Counted from the stretch's first letter, positions 26,178 through 35,861 are shown. The stretch is DNA of 64,000 bases from Acuticoccus yangtzensis (GCF_001927245.1 NZ_MJUX01000008.1:124001-188000), one strand, 5' to 3'. Notes: a model not told the origin generated them from the letters alone. Made by a program: numbers and translations.

Positions 26178-27866
26178 ATGCAGGCCTTCGCCCACCTCCT
26201 CGACCGCCTCGGATACGAGCCGCGCCGCAACGCCAAACTCGCCCTCATGGAGGCCTATTTCCGCGCGACACCCGACCCCGAGCGCGGCTATGCCCTCGCC
26301 GCGCTCACCGACAGTCTGTCCTTCTCCCACGCGAAGCCGGGCCTCATCCGCACGCTGATCGCCGAGCGGACCGACCCCGTCCTCTTCGCCCTGTCGCGCG
26401 ATTATGTGGGCGACCTGTCCGAGACGGTCGCGCTGATGTGGCCGCGGCGCCCACCCGCGGCGACTCCGACGATCGGCCACAACAACCCTCCCGGCAGTCC
26501 CCTCTTGTCCGAGGTCGTGAACACGCTGCAGACCGGCGGCAAGGCGGGACTGCCGGGGCAGATCGCTGGATGGCTCGACCACTTGGACGAAACGGGGCGA
26601 TGGGCGCTGCTCAAGCTCATCACCGGCTCGCTCAGGGTCGGCGTCAGCGCGCGCTTGGCCAAGACGGCGGTGGCGCGGCTCGGCGGTGTGGAGGTGAACG
26701 CGGTCGAAGAGGTGTGGCATGGCCTCTCACTCCCCTACCGGCCGCTGTTCGACTGGCTGGAAGGCCGCGCGGAGGCCCCCTCCAACGTCGACCCCGCCCC
26801 GTTCCGCCCGCCGATGCTGGCCAACCCGACCGACCTCGACGAGCTGATCCGCACGCAGGACCCCGCCGCCTTCGCCGCCGAGTGGAAGTGGGACGGGATC
26901 CGCATCCAGGTCGCGGCCGGGCACGATCGCTCGGGGCGGCACGTCGCACGTCTTTATTCGCGTTCGGGCGAGGACATCTCGGCCGCCTTCCCGGAGGTGT
27001 TGAACGCGGTGGATTTCGACGGAGCGCTCGACGGCGAACTCCTCATCGCCCGCGACGGCGCCATCCAGTCCTTCAACGTTTTGCAGCAGCGGCTGAATCG
27101 CAAGACCGTCAGCGCGAAGATGCTGCGCGAGTTTCCGCCCCTGGTGCGGTGCTACGACCTTCTCGCCGAAGCCGGCGAGGACCTGCGCCCTCTCCCCTTC
27201 GCCGAGCGCCGCGCCCGATTGGAAGCGTTCATCGGGCGGCTCGGCCCGATGTTCGACCTTTCACCCCAGGTGCCCTTCACCACGTGGCAGGACGTGGCGG
27301 ATGCGCGCGAGGACCCGGCCGCGGCGGGTGCCGGTGAGGCGGCCGCGGCCGTCGAGGGGATCATGCTGAAACGCAATGACAGCGCCTACGTCCCCGGCAG
27401 GCCGAAAGGGCCGTGGTTCAAGTGGAAGCGCGACCCGCACGTGGTGGACGCGGTGCTGATGTATGCCCAGCGCGGCTCGGGCAAACGCTCGTCCTTCTAT
27501 TCGGACTACACCTTCGGCGTCTGGATGGAGGGACCGGAAGGCGACACTCTGGTTCCTGTGGGCAAGGCCTATTTCGGCTTCACCGACGAAGAGCTGAAGG
27601 AAATCGACAAGTTCGTGCGCAACAACACCGTGAACCGCTTCGGCCCGGTGCGCGAGGTCGTGCACGAGGCCAACAAGGGTCTCGTCCTGGAAGTCGCGTT
27701 CGAGGGGCTGAATGCCTCGGCCCGCCACAAGTCCGGCGTCGCCATGCGCTTTCCGAGGGTGTCCCGCCTCAGATGGGACAAGCCCCCGGCCGAAGCAGAC
27801 CGCATCGACGCGCTGCGACGCCTGTTGCCACAGCGCGAGGGTGAGGCCGAAGCGACGCTGCTTTGA
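26178..27866 (+). CDS. ATP-dependent DNA ligase (LigC/'cisplatin response' type)
   Basis: 562 residues: an N-terminal helical DNA-binding domain, an adenylation domain with the nucleotidyl-lysine in EWKWDGIR (near residue 237) and an OB-fold domain. The sequence matches the PP_1105-like ATP-dependent ligases linked to damage repair. In many proteobacteria this gene lies beside an exonuclease of the metallo-beta-lactamase fold, an Lhr-like helicase and a phosphoesterase; none is adjacent here. It seals nicks, probably in a repair pathway parallel to NAD-dependent LigA. Confidence 0.9.
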   Translation: MQAFAHLLDRLGYEPRRNAKLALMEAYFRATPDPERGYALAALTDSLSFSHAKPGLIRTLIAERTDPVLFALSRDYVGDLSETVALMWPRRPPAATPTIGHNNPPGSPLLSEVVNTLQTGGKAGLPGQIAGWLDHLDETGRWALLKLITGSLRVGVSARLAKTAVARLGGVEVNAVEEVWHGLSLPYRPLFDWLEGRAEAPSNVDPAPFRPPMLANPTDLDELIRTQDPAAFAAEWKWDGIRIQVAAGHDRSGRHVARLYSRSGEDISAAFPEVLNAVDFDGALDGELLIARDGAIQSFNVLQQRLNRKTVSAKMLREFPPLVRCYDLLAEAGEDLRPLPFAERRARLEAFIGRLGPMFDLSPQVPFTTWQDVADAREDPAAAGAGEAAAAVEGIMLKRNDSAYVPGRPKGPWFKWKRDPHVVDAVLMYAQRGSGKRSSFYSDYTFGVWMEGPEGDTLVPVGKAYFGFTDEELKEIDKFVRNNTVNRFGPVREVVHEANKGLVLEVAFEGLNASARHKSGVAMRFPRVSRLRWDKPPAEADRIDALRRLLPQREGEAEATLL

Positions 27867-27902
27867 ACTGCCGCCCAGCGCAGGCAGCCGGGGCAGCGGG
27901 CC

Positions 27903-28280
27903 TCACCGCGGCGCGGCGGGCGCGTACGCGGCGAGCTGTTCGAGTTCGTCGTCCAGCACCTTCAGAATGGATTGCAGCACCTTGCGCTGATACTCGAGTT
28001 CGGTCCGGCGCGCGGCGATCTCCTCGGCGGTGCTGCCGCTCTCCAGCGGCAGCTCCTTCAGGTCGAAGGGGATCGGGTTGTGCAAGAAGTCCTGGATGAG
28101 CTGGAATTGCTCCAGCTTACCATTCATCGCCTCCTTCAGGGCGGACGGCTCTTCTTCGCTCGGCAGCGGGTCGACAGGGCGGGCGGTGCGCGCCGTGCGG
28201 CTGGCGCGCAGCCGCGAGGAGGCGCCGCGCGGCGATCGCGGGAGCGGCGCATCTGCGTGCGGGGTCTCGTCACTCGTCAT
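27903..28280 (-). CDS. Hypothetical protein with C-terminal coiled coil
   Basis: 125 residues from the ATG at 28280, preceded by GAGGAT at a good distance; a longer frame runs 46 codons upstream without support. The first half is basic and disordered (Arg/Pro/Ser-rich). The second half (EEIAARRTELEYQRKVLQSI) is a likely coiled coil. Convergent with the ligase gene. No family recognised; function unknown. Confidence 0.6.
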   Translation of the reverse strand: MTSDETPHADAPLPRSPRGASSRLRASRTARTARPVDPLPSEEEPSALKEAMNGKLEQFQLIQDFLHNPIPFDLKELPLESGSTAEEIAARRTELEYQRKVLQSILKVLDDELEQLAAYAPAAPR

Positions 28281-28582
28281 CTGCGCATCCTCGCCGTCAT
28301 GTCCCATCAACGCCCCGACGATCCTATCCTTGCGGTGAATCATGGCTCGGCTCTGACCAAGCACATATGACCGCGGGCGTCGATCAGCCAGCCCCCGCGC
28401 GGTGGCGCCCCCCGCCACTGTTCAACGGGCGTGCCCGGCCCGCGTTGCACAGCGGGCGCAACGGCGTATGACAAAAGGGTCGCGGCGGATTGACGGCAGA
28501 GCGCCTTCAATCGCGCCCGGCGCCGGGTTAGGACCGGACGGGGCCGCCGCCCCGCAACGCCACGCGCGCGAAGAGCGAGACG
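28281..28582. other. Divergent intergenic region
   Basis: Roughly 300 bases between the minus-strand coiled-coil gene and the beta-propeller gene. It must hold both promoters. No clear sigma-70 boxes, hairpins or repeats were seen. Confidence 0.5.
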
Positions 28583-30166
28583 ATGACTGCACACGAGGAC
28601 GACAAGCGAAGCCCCGTTTTCGCCCCCGCAGAGATGGGCGGCGCGGCCGCCCCCGGCGGTCTGCCGCAAGATCTCCCCTGGCCGGTGCCGCAGCGGGGCC
28701 TCGCGGGTGGGGACTTCACCAGCGTCGGCGTCGGCGGGCTGGGTGACGGGCACAACAACTATGCCCACTCCATGGCCTACTTCAAAGGCAAGCTCTTCCT
28801 CGGCACCACCCGGTCCAACCTGTGCATGCTGAAGCTCCAGTCGTCCTATGCGGATCTGCCGCTGGAGGTCTGGCCCGTCGACTGCCCGCAGAACATGGAC
28901 GAGCTCTACAAGCTCGACCGGCGCGCCCAGATCTGGGCCTACGACGTCGCGTCCGGCACCTGGGACATGGCCTACCGCGCACCTCTGGTGGAAGGCGCCG
29001 AGGGGCAGATGGTCCCGCGCGAGATCGGCTACCGCTCGATGGCGATCTACCAGTCCGCCACAGACCCGGAGCCTGCGCTCTATATCGCCGCCTGGGCACC
29101 GGGGCGTGCGCCGGGCGCCCACCTCTTGCGCACCTATGACGGCGTCACTTTCGACCGCGTGACCAAGTACGGCATCCTCGACACGCCGACCTCCGTCACC
29201 CGCTGCCTGACCGTGATCGGCGACAAGCTCTTCTTCGCCCCCACGGCGCGACGCGGGTCGGACGGCGGCCAGCAGAACACCGCCGGCCTTCCGATCGTGT
29301 TCGAGACGACGGACCCGTCCACCGACGTGTGGACCGAGGTCAGCGAGCCCGGCTTCGGCGACCTCGGCAACATGGGCATCTTCACCCTCGTGGCGGAGGG
29401 CAACCAGCTTTATGCCGGCACTTTCAACCTGGAGGGTGCGCAGGTGTGGGCGGCCGAGGTGATGGGGACGCCGCCTTATCGCTGGCGCAAGATCTTCGAC
29501 AAGGGCGCCAGGCGCGGACCGCTGAACCAGGCGGTGGCGTCCATGGTGGCGTTCAACGGCTGCGTTTATGTCGGCACCGGCATCCAGGGCGGCGGAACGG
29601 ACAGGGTGAACAATGTCGGCCCCGCCGCGGCCGAGGTGATCCGCATCAACCCCGACGACAGTTGGGACATCGTCACCGGCGACGTGCGGGTGATGGACGG
29701 TCACCGCATGGAGCCTGTGTCCGGCATGCGCGCCGGGTTCGGCAACTTCTTCAACGGCTATGTCTGGAACATGGGGGTCCACGACGGGTGGATCTATGCC
29801 GGCACCTACGACTGGAGCGTGACGATGCGCTGGGCGCGGCTGGACGAGAGCCCGCCGCGGGCGCGCCATCTGTTTGAGGAGCTGGGCACGGAGACGGTGA
29901 TCGCCCAGGAGGGCGGCGCCGACCTGTGGCGCAGCCGCGACGGCGACAACTGGCTTCCGGTGACGCGCCAGGGCTTCGGCAACGCCTACAATTTCGGGAT
30001 TCGCAACATCGTGTCGACGCCGCACGGCCTCTTCGTGGGGACGGCGAACGTGTTCGGGCCGCGCGTCGCGGTGCGGGACGAGGACGGCGCGTGGACCTAC
30101 GAGGACAATCCGCGGGGCGGGTTGGAGGTGTGGTTCGGGCGGCACGAGGAGGAGGCCACCGGCTGA
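28583..30166 (+). CDS. Predicted beta-propeller protein, unassigned
   Basis: 527 residues. The same strand-turn-strand element recurs about every 60-80 residues: KGKLFLGTT, GDKLFFAPT, GNQLYAGTF, NGCVYVGTG, DGWIYAGTY, HGLFVGTAN. This periodicity points to a six- or seven-bladed propeller. No signal peptide or membrane segment is visible, and no catalytic motif is recognised. It precedes, on the same strand but 553 bases away, the giant PqqD/M50-like/HlyD protein. It could be a binding partner or substrate-recognition protein for that exporter-like component; this is inference from position. Confidence 0.65.
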   Translation: MTAHEDDKRSPVFAPAEMGGAAAPGGLPQDLPWPVPQRGLAGGDFTSVGVGGLGDGHNNYAHSMAYFKGKLFLGTTRSNLCMLKLQSSYADLPLEVWPVDCPQNMDELYKLDRRAQIWAYDVASGTWDMAYRAPLVEGAEGQMVPREIGYRSMAIYQSATDPEPALYIAAWAPGRAPGAHLLRTYDGVTFDRVTKYGILDTPTSVTRCLTVIGDKLFFAPTARRGSDGGQQNTAGLPIVFETTDPSTDVWTEVSEPGFGDLGNMGIFTLVAEGNQLYAGTFNLEGAQVWAAEVMGTPPYRWRKIFDKGARRGPLNQAVASMVAFNGCVYVGTGIQGGGTDRVNNVGPAAAEVIRINPDDSWDIVTGDVRVMDGHRMEPVSGMRAGFGNFFNGYVWNMGVHDGWIYAGTYDWSVTMRWARLDESPPRARHLFEELGTETVIAQEGGADLWRSRDGDNWLPVTRQGFGNAYNFGIRNIVSTPHGLFVGTANVFGPRVAVRDEDGAWTYEDNPRGGLEVWFGRHEEEATG

Positions 30167-30719
30167 ACCGGCTGGCCGGGTGCGGCAGCGGTGCGGCTTG
30201 CGTGGCACGGCGGCAGGGAATAACCGTTTGAGCACACGCTTCGATGCCGAAAAATTAAAGTGCTGCTCCGTGAGAGTCCGCTAGCATAGGCATGCGGCGT
30301 CGCGGGTCGGCTGCGGACGCGCGGCGCCTCCGGGTCAGCCGGGTGGTGGCGTCGGCCGTCTGTGGATCGTGCCGCGAGATCGAAGCGCGGTGCCAGTGTG
30401 TGAGTCGATAAGGTGACGGCCAGATCGTGATGGATCGCAGGACTTTCCGGTTGCCCCGCCGCATCCTGGCCTCCTCCGGCATGACCGGCCCGCGTCCGTT
30501 GCGCGCGGGCGCAAAGGGCGCGTGTGCGAGCCGCGTGTCAGGTGGAGCCGCGCGAGGCGGATCGTGCAAGGCCGAACGCTTTCCGGTCCCCGCGCTTTAC
30601 CCTGTAGCTCGACCTATACTTCATGGTGCCACTCGACACTTTGCCCGGAGCCGGATGATCGCTGAATTGCCGCCATCGCGCCACGTGTCCGCCGCCTCTC
30701 CGCGCGTGGGGGCGGGGCG
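30167..30719. other. Intergenic region before the giant HlyD-domain gene
   Basis: About 550 bases. An open frame at 30427-30723 (98 codons, Arg-rich) overlaps the next start by ATGA, but it has no ribosome site, no recognisable features and a shadow-like composition, so it is not called. A short AT-richer patch lies near 30240-30265. No clear operator was seen. Confidence 0.5.
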
Positions 30720-33700
30720 ATGAGGCGGCCGCGCCGTCCTCTGCCCGGTGCGCGCCGCACGCCGCCCCCGGCCGGCCAGGGCGGGAGCGGACGCTATAGG
30801 CTGCGCGGCGGTCTCCAGTGGGGTGAGCCGCGGGCGGACGGATCGGTCGACGTCACGGATGCGGCCGGCGAGGTGCGCCTTACCCTCTCGGCGCGTGAAG
30901 CGGGGCTGGCGCGGCTGGCGGACGGCACGGCGACGCTGGCGGCGATCGGCAAGGCCTACCGTGAGGCGACGGGCGAAAGCGCGTCCTTCGGCGAGGTGCT
31001 GGCGACGTTCCGCGACCTGAAGGCGCGCGGGCTGATGGCCGAAGAGGGCGACGCCTCACCGCGCGAGCCTGAAGCGGAGGAGCCTCGCGAGGCCGGCTCG
31101 CAGGGGGAACCGGGCCGGACCGAGGCGTCGGGTATCTCAGGACCGGACCCGGCAGAGACTGCCGCGATCGAAGAACCGGAACCGTCCGAACCTACCGCCC
31201 CACCCGAACATGGCTCGTCCGGCGCTGACGCTCCGATCCGTGAACCGGCGGAGGCCGATCTCCCGGTCGCGGCTGCAGCGCCCGTCCCGGCCGAGGCGGC
31301 AGAGGGCCCACCCGCACCGTCGCAGGTCGCCGACGACACCCCGCGCGAGCGTCTGGGCCGAGGCCGGTTCGGCGGGCGCAGAGGCGGGGCGAGCGCCGCG
31401 CCGCGACGCACCGCGTCCACGGGTCGCTACCGCCTGCGCGACGATCTCACGGCGGAGCCGCGGCCGGACGGCGTCGTTGTGCTAACCGACCAGACCGGCG
31501 CGATCGTCGGCGAACTGCCCGAGGCCGCCTATGCGCTGTGCCGGTTGGCGGACGGGTCCCGGTCGCTGGCGGCGATCGGAAGCGCCTACCGCGCCGAGAC
31601 CGGCGAACAGGTCCCGTTCAGCGAGCTTCGCATCCTGTTCCAGGGCCTTCAGGACAACGGCATCATGGCCGCGAACGACGGGGTGCCGCCCGCCACGCCG
31701 CGCCGCGCCGGGGTTGATGCGGCGACCGGAGGCTTGGCGGCCACCGCGGCCGCGCCCGCCGCCGAAGACGAGCCCGAGGACGATACGCGCGATCTTGAAG
31801 CGCTGCTCGACATCGAGGATGCGGACGACGATACCGGCTCCGACGACGATGACACTACCGACGCCGACGACGACACCGCCTACGGCCTGATGTGGGGCGA
31901 CGATCCGGTGTTCGGCCACGGGTCCGAGCTTTCGGACCCGGACGACGACCTGATCACGTCGCCCCTTCTTCTCGACGATGCCTCACCGGCCGACGAGCCG
32001 GGCGCCGCCGGCTACGGGCCGACCTCGCCCGCCGATGATACGCCCGCCGAAGCGCATGAGACCGGCACCGACGACGCGCCCTTGCGAGCGGGCGATCCGC
32101 CCGCCGACGCCGCGCCGCCGCTGGACGCAGACGACAACCGAGGCCACGACCAAGACGAGGGCGGCGACCGAGTCGACGACGACCGCGACGAGGACGGCGA
32201 AACGGTCCCATACGAGGAGGCCGGCGGGTGGCCCGAACGCACTGATCTTCCGCACGCCCGCTCGGACCGCGATCCCATCGACGCGGAGTGGACGGCGGCC
32301 GACACACCGTCCGATCCGCCCTCCTCCGCCCCCTCCGCGCCGCCCGACGTCACGTCGGCGCCCGGAGCGGCATCCCCCGCAGCGCCCCCCCATCTCGCTC
32401 CGTCCGACGCCGCGCCGTCTGGGGTAGCGCCGTCCGGCGCCGCCCCGTCCGAGGCTGAGCCGTCCGGGGCCGCGCCATCCGCGGCCACGCCGTCCGAGGT
32501 CGCGGCGTCCGACGCCGCGTCGCTCGGGGCCGCGCCGTCCGCGGCTGAGCCGTCAGGGGGCGCACTGTCAGAGGTCGCGCGATCTGCGGCCAAACCGTCC
32601 GGGGCTGCTGCGTCCGGGGTCGCGGCGTTCGAGGCTGCTCCGTCTGGGGCCGCGCCGTCCGAAGCCGCGCCGTCCGGGGTTGCACCGCTCGGGGTTGCAC
32701 CGTCCGTGGGCGCGCCGTCCGGGGCCACGCCGTCCGGGGTTGCACCCTCAGCGGCCAAACCGTCCGGGGCTGCGGCGTCCATGGTCACGGCGTCCGATTC
32801 TGCGGCGTCCGGTGCGGCGTCGTCCGGGGTCGCGCCGCACGAGCCGGCGCCGGCCTCGGCTGCACATGCCGCCGCTGCGGCACCCCGCGCGACCGGTGTG
32901 GCCGACGTCTCGGCGCAAGAGCCCCCGTTCTCCGCGGACGGCATGCGAGAAACCGTGACGCGGCCCGGTGACGCGCGGGTCGTGACCGGACCGCAAGCCG
33001 GCCCGTCCGAGGTGGCCGCATTCAGCGAGAGCCTTGCCGGACGGCTGTTCAATGCGCTGCGACCGCGCCGATCGGCGGGAGCCCACACCGCGGGACCGGC
33101 GGACCCCGCTCCGGTGCGCACCGCAGCGCCGGCCGCGGCGCCCCCTCCCGACCGATCCGCCTCGGCGGCGGCGGACGCGCCCACGGATCCGGCGGCGCCC
33201 GCAGCGCCCGCACCCACACGCGAGGAGATCGCAGCGCGCGCACTCTCGCGCGTCCGCGAGCGTGCCGCGCGCCCGGCCGCCGAACCCGCGGCGAGCACCA
33301 CCGCGAACCCCAAAGCCGAGACAGCACCCCCACACGGTTTCGTGGACGATATCGACGACGATCTTTCCGGGATGGTGCGCCCCGGCGCTCCCGGCACGGG
33401 GCGCTCAGGCGCGGGCGCTGGCGGGGCATGGCCCGACGACAACAGCGCCGTTGCGCGCGTGCGGCGGCGCGCCAGCGCGAATGCGGGCCAGCGTATGCGC
33501 CGCCCCGCAGAGGCCGACGCGGCCTACGCCTATGCCGACGACGACCTCGCTGCCGCCGGTATGGGCGGCGGAGCGATGGGCGGCGGTTTCGGCGGCGGAA
33601 TGGGCGGCTTCGGCGGAGGAATGGGCGGCTTCGGCGGAGGAATGGGCGGCTTCGGCGGTGGAATGGGCGGCGGTGCCTTCGGCGGCGGGATGGGCGGAGG

Positions 33701-35861
33701 GTTCGGCGGCGGCCTCGGCGCAGGGATGGCAGGCGGCCTCGCCGGCGCCATGGGTGGCGCAGGCATGGGCGCCGGATTGGGCGGGGGAATGGGCGCCGGA
33801 ATGGGCGGAGGCGCACAGGCGCTGATTGCCCAGCTCGCCGCGGCCCGTCAGCGCCAGGCCGAAGGCGGCGGCGGCGGCAACGAGCCTCCCGGCCCCAGCG
33901 GCCCGGCGCAGGTGTCGCTGTTCGACCCCAATCGCTTCCTCAGCCTCCTGTGCATCCTGTTCTGGCCCATGAAGTTCCTGTGGCTGCCGCTGCTCCTTGC
34001 GGTGCCGCTCGCCCTCATGGTCGGCTTCGAGCGCTGGCATGTGCTCTGGCGCGACCTCCTCGGCCTCAACTTCTCCCTCTCCCTCGTCAGCCGGGGCATT
34101 GCCGCGCTCCTCATCGTCAACCTCGCCTCGCGCCTCGCCCAGGCGAGCGTCGTGCGCGCCTTCGGGGGAGACGTGCGCCAGTTCGGCCTCACGCTGCTGT
34201 TCGGCTTCATCCCCCGCTTCTACGTCGACCAGAGCGCGATTGCCCGGCTGAGCCGGCGCGGCCAGCTCTGGTCGCACGCCGCACCCTCACTGGCGCGGCT
34301 CTATCTCTTCGCGCTGGGGACGATCTTCTGGGCCATCTACCGGGCCAGCGGCTCGTTCTTTCCCGACCTGATGCTCCTTGTCGGACAGATCGGCCTCGCC
34401 GCCTTCGTGGTCTCGGCCTATCCGCTGGTTCCGGGGGATGGCTACCGCTTCCTCGCCACCTTCTTCCGCCAGCCCAAGCTCCTGCAGAAGTCCTACGTGG
34501 CGACGCGGGCCTGGCTCGCCAGCAAGCCCCTTCCGCCGATGATCGACCGGACCGAGGTGCCGGGCCTCATCCTCTACGGCGTGGCGGTGCTCCTCTCCAC
34601 CATCACCATCGCCGTCGCCGCATGGAGCGTGGCGGCGGTGGCGCTCATCGGCTCGCTCGACGGGCCGGGGGCGGTCATCTTCCTCACCCTCTTCGCCTGC
34701 TTCGTCATGTGGGCTTTCGCGCTCAGGGCGTCCGTCGCCGCCCGCAGCCGCGGCGGGCTCGACCCGGCGATGATGCGCGAGCTTCTGGAGAGCCGTTTCG
34801 GCGCCGGCGACCAGCCGAACGAGAAGCCGGCGAGCCTCGCCTCGCGCGGGCGGGTGCTGTGGGTGGTGGTGGCGGCGGCGCTGCTGATCGTCGCCTTCCT
34901 GCCATACCAGTACGAGGCGTCCGGCTCCTTCGAGATCCTGCCCACCGGCCGCAGCAACGCCACCGCCCGCACCGAGGGCGAAGTGCTGGAGGTCTATGTC
35001 CGCGAGGGCGAGTGGGTGGAAAAGTCGACCGTGCTCGCGCGCCTGTCCGATTGGGACCAGACGCGCGACGTGCAGGTGACGGCCGCCCAGCTCGCCGAGG
35101 CGAAGGCGCGGCTGCAGCGGCTGGAGGAAGGCGCCAAGCAGGAGCAGATCGAGCTCGCCGAAAGCCAGGTCAGAAGCGCCCGTTCGCGCACGATCTTCAG
35201 CAAGTCCGAGGCGGACCGCGCCAAGGAGCTGGTCGACCGCGGCGTGGTGTCGAAGAGCGAGTGGGAGCGCAAATCGACCGCCCACGACAGCGACATCGCC
35301 CAGCTCGCCGTGGCCGAGGCGAACCTGAAGCTGGTCAAGAGCCCCGCCACCCAGGCCGAGCTCGACGCCGCGCGGGCCGACGTGGAGCGCTATACCCACC
35401 AGAACCAATATGCGCGCGACCAGTTGGAGCGCACGCGCATCACCGCGCCGATCGACGGGCGGGTCATCACCCCCAACGTCCACCTTCTCATCGGCGACTG
35501 GATGGAGATGGGCCAGGAATTCCTGACGCTGGAGGATACCCGCGTCGTGGAAGCGCAGATCGACATGCCGGAAACCGACATCACCCTGATCGCGCCGGGC
35601 GACAAGGTGCGGCTGAAGGCGTGGAGCGACATGGACCGCGAGGTCGACGGCGAGGTGACCGAAGTGGCTCCGGCGGCGGAGTCGCGCGACTACGGGACGG
35701 TGGTGCGCGTGCGCGCGACGATCCCCAACGAGGAGGGGCACCTGCGTCCGGCGATGACCGGCTACGCCAAGGTGCAGGGCGCCGAAATGCCGGTGTGGGA
35801 AGCCTATCTGCGCTTCCTCATGCGCTTCTTCATGGTCGAAGTCTGGTCCTGGATCCCGTAA
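30720..35861 (+). CDS. Giant PqqD-PqqD-disordered-pseudoM50-HlyD membrane protein
   Basis: 1713 residues. Domains in order: PqqD-like 1 (about 25-110), PqqD-like 2 (about 233-325; both begin RYRLR and contain LADG...LAAIG.AYR.ETGE), an Asp/Glu-rich stretch (350-520), Ala-Pro-Ser pentapeptide repeats (about 540-710), a Gly/Met-rich segment (942-1037), a multi-helix membrane domain of the M50 'peptide zinc metalloprotease' type (1063-1380) and a HlyD/lipoyl adaptor with coiled coil (1383-1693). In the M50 part HExxH is replaced by SRLAQ (1137-1141), while the later DGY Asp (1240) remains, so proteolysis is unlikely. PqqD domains hold peptides for modification; the HlyD part implies export or envelope assembly. 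Substrate unknown. Confidence 0.8.
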   Translation: MRRPRRPLPGARRTPPPAGQGGSGRYRLRGGLQWGEPRADGSVDVTDAAGEVRLTLSAREAGLARLADGTATLAAIGKAYREATGESASFGEVLATFRDLKARGLMAEEGDASPREPEAEEPREAGSQGEPGRTEASGISGPDPAETAAIEEPEPSEPTAPPEHGSSGADAPIREPAEADLPVAAAAPVPAEAAEGPPAPSQVADDTPRERLGRGRFGGRRGGASAAPRRTASTGRYRLRDDLTAEPRPDGVVVLTDQTGAIVGELPEAAYALCRLADGSRSLAAIGSAYRAETGEQVPFSELRILFQGLQDNGIMAANDGVPPATPRRAGVDAATGGLAATAAAPAAEDEPEDDTRDLEALLDIEDADDDTGSDDDDTTDADDDTAYGLMWGDDPVFGHGSELSDPDDDLITSPLLLDDASPADEPGAAGYGPTSPADDTPAEAHETGTDDAPLRAGDPPADAAPPLDADDNRGHDQDEGGDRVDDDRDEDGETVPYEEAGGWPERTDLPHARSDRDPIDAEWTAADTPSDPPSSAPSAPPDVTSAPGAASPAAPPHLAPSDAAPSGVAPSGAAPSEAEPSGAAPSAATPSEVAASDAASLGAAPSAAEPSGGALSEVARSAAKPSGAAASGVAAFEAAPSGAAPSEAAPSGVAPLGVAPSVGAPSGATPSGVAPSAAKPSGAAASMVTASDSAASGAASSGVAPHEPAPASAAHAAAAAPRATGVADVSAQEPPFSADGMRETVTRPGDARVVTGPQAGPSEVAAFSESLAGRLFNALRPRRSAGAHTAGPADPAPVRTAAPAAAPPPDRSASAAADAPTDPAAPAAPAPTREEIAARALSRVRERAARPAAEPAASTTANPKAETAPPHGFVDDIDDDLSGMVRPGAPGTGRSGAGAGGAWPDDNSAVARVRRRASANAGQRMRRPAEADAAYAYADDDLAAAGMGGGAMGGGFGGGMGGFGGGMGGFGGGMGGFGGGMGGGAFGGGMGGGFGGGLGAGMAGGLAGAMGGAGMGAGLGGGMGAGMGGGAQALIAQLAAARQRQAEGGGGGNEPPGPSGPAQVSLFDPNRFLSLLCILFWPMKFLWLPLLLAVPLALMVGFERWHVLWRDLLGLNFSLSLVSRGIAALLIVNLASRLAQASVVRAFGGDVRQFGLTLLFGFIPRFYVDQSAIARLSRRGQLWSHAAPSLARLYLFALGTIFWAIYRASGSFFPDLMLLVGQIGLAAFVVSAYPLVPGDGYRFLATFFRQPKLLQKSYVATRAWLASKPLPPMIDRTEVPGLILYGVAVLLSTITIAVAAWSVAAVALIGSLDGPGAVIFLTLFACFVMWAFALRASVAARSRGGLDPAMMRELLESRFGAGDQPNEKPASLASRGRVLWVVVAAALLIVAFLPYQYEASGSFEILPTGRSNATARTEGEVLEVYVREGEWVEKSTVLARLSDWDQTRDVQVTAAQLAEAKARLQRLEEGAKQEQIELAESQVRSARSRTIFSKSEADRAKELVDRGVVSKSEWERKSTAHDSDIAQLAVAEANLKLVKSPATQAELDAARADVERYTHQNQYARDQLERTRITAPIDGRVITPNVHLLIGDWMEMGQEFLTLEDTRVVEAQIDMPETDITLIAPGDKVRLKAWSDMDREVDGEVTEVAPAAESRDYGTVVRVRATIPNEEGHLRPAMTGYAKVQGAEMPVWEAYLRFLMRFFMVEVWSWIP
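33600..33665 (+). repeat. 21-bp tandem repeats encoding GGMGGFG
   Basis: Three near-identical 21-base units (AATGGGCGGCTTCGGCGGAGG) encode the core of the Gly/Met-rich segment of the giant protein; degenerate versions continue to about 33830. Confidence 0.85.

Noticed and set aside
30427-30723. Open frame of 98 codons overlapping the giant gene by ATGA
   Set aside because: The overlap is tempting, but there is no ribosome site, no family or signal peptide, and the Arg-rich product looks like a shadow of GC-rich DNA.
32400-32850. CRISPR-like spacing of 15-bp repeats
   Set aside because: The repeats are in frame, encode Pro-Ser-Gly-Ala pentapeptides and have no spacers.
33049-33816. Arg-rich open frames opposite the giant protein repeats
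   Set aside because: They mirror the Gly/Ala repeats in another frame and have no independent support.
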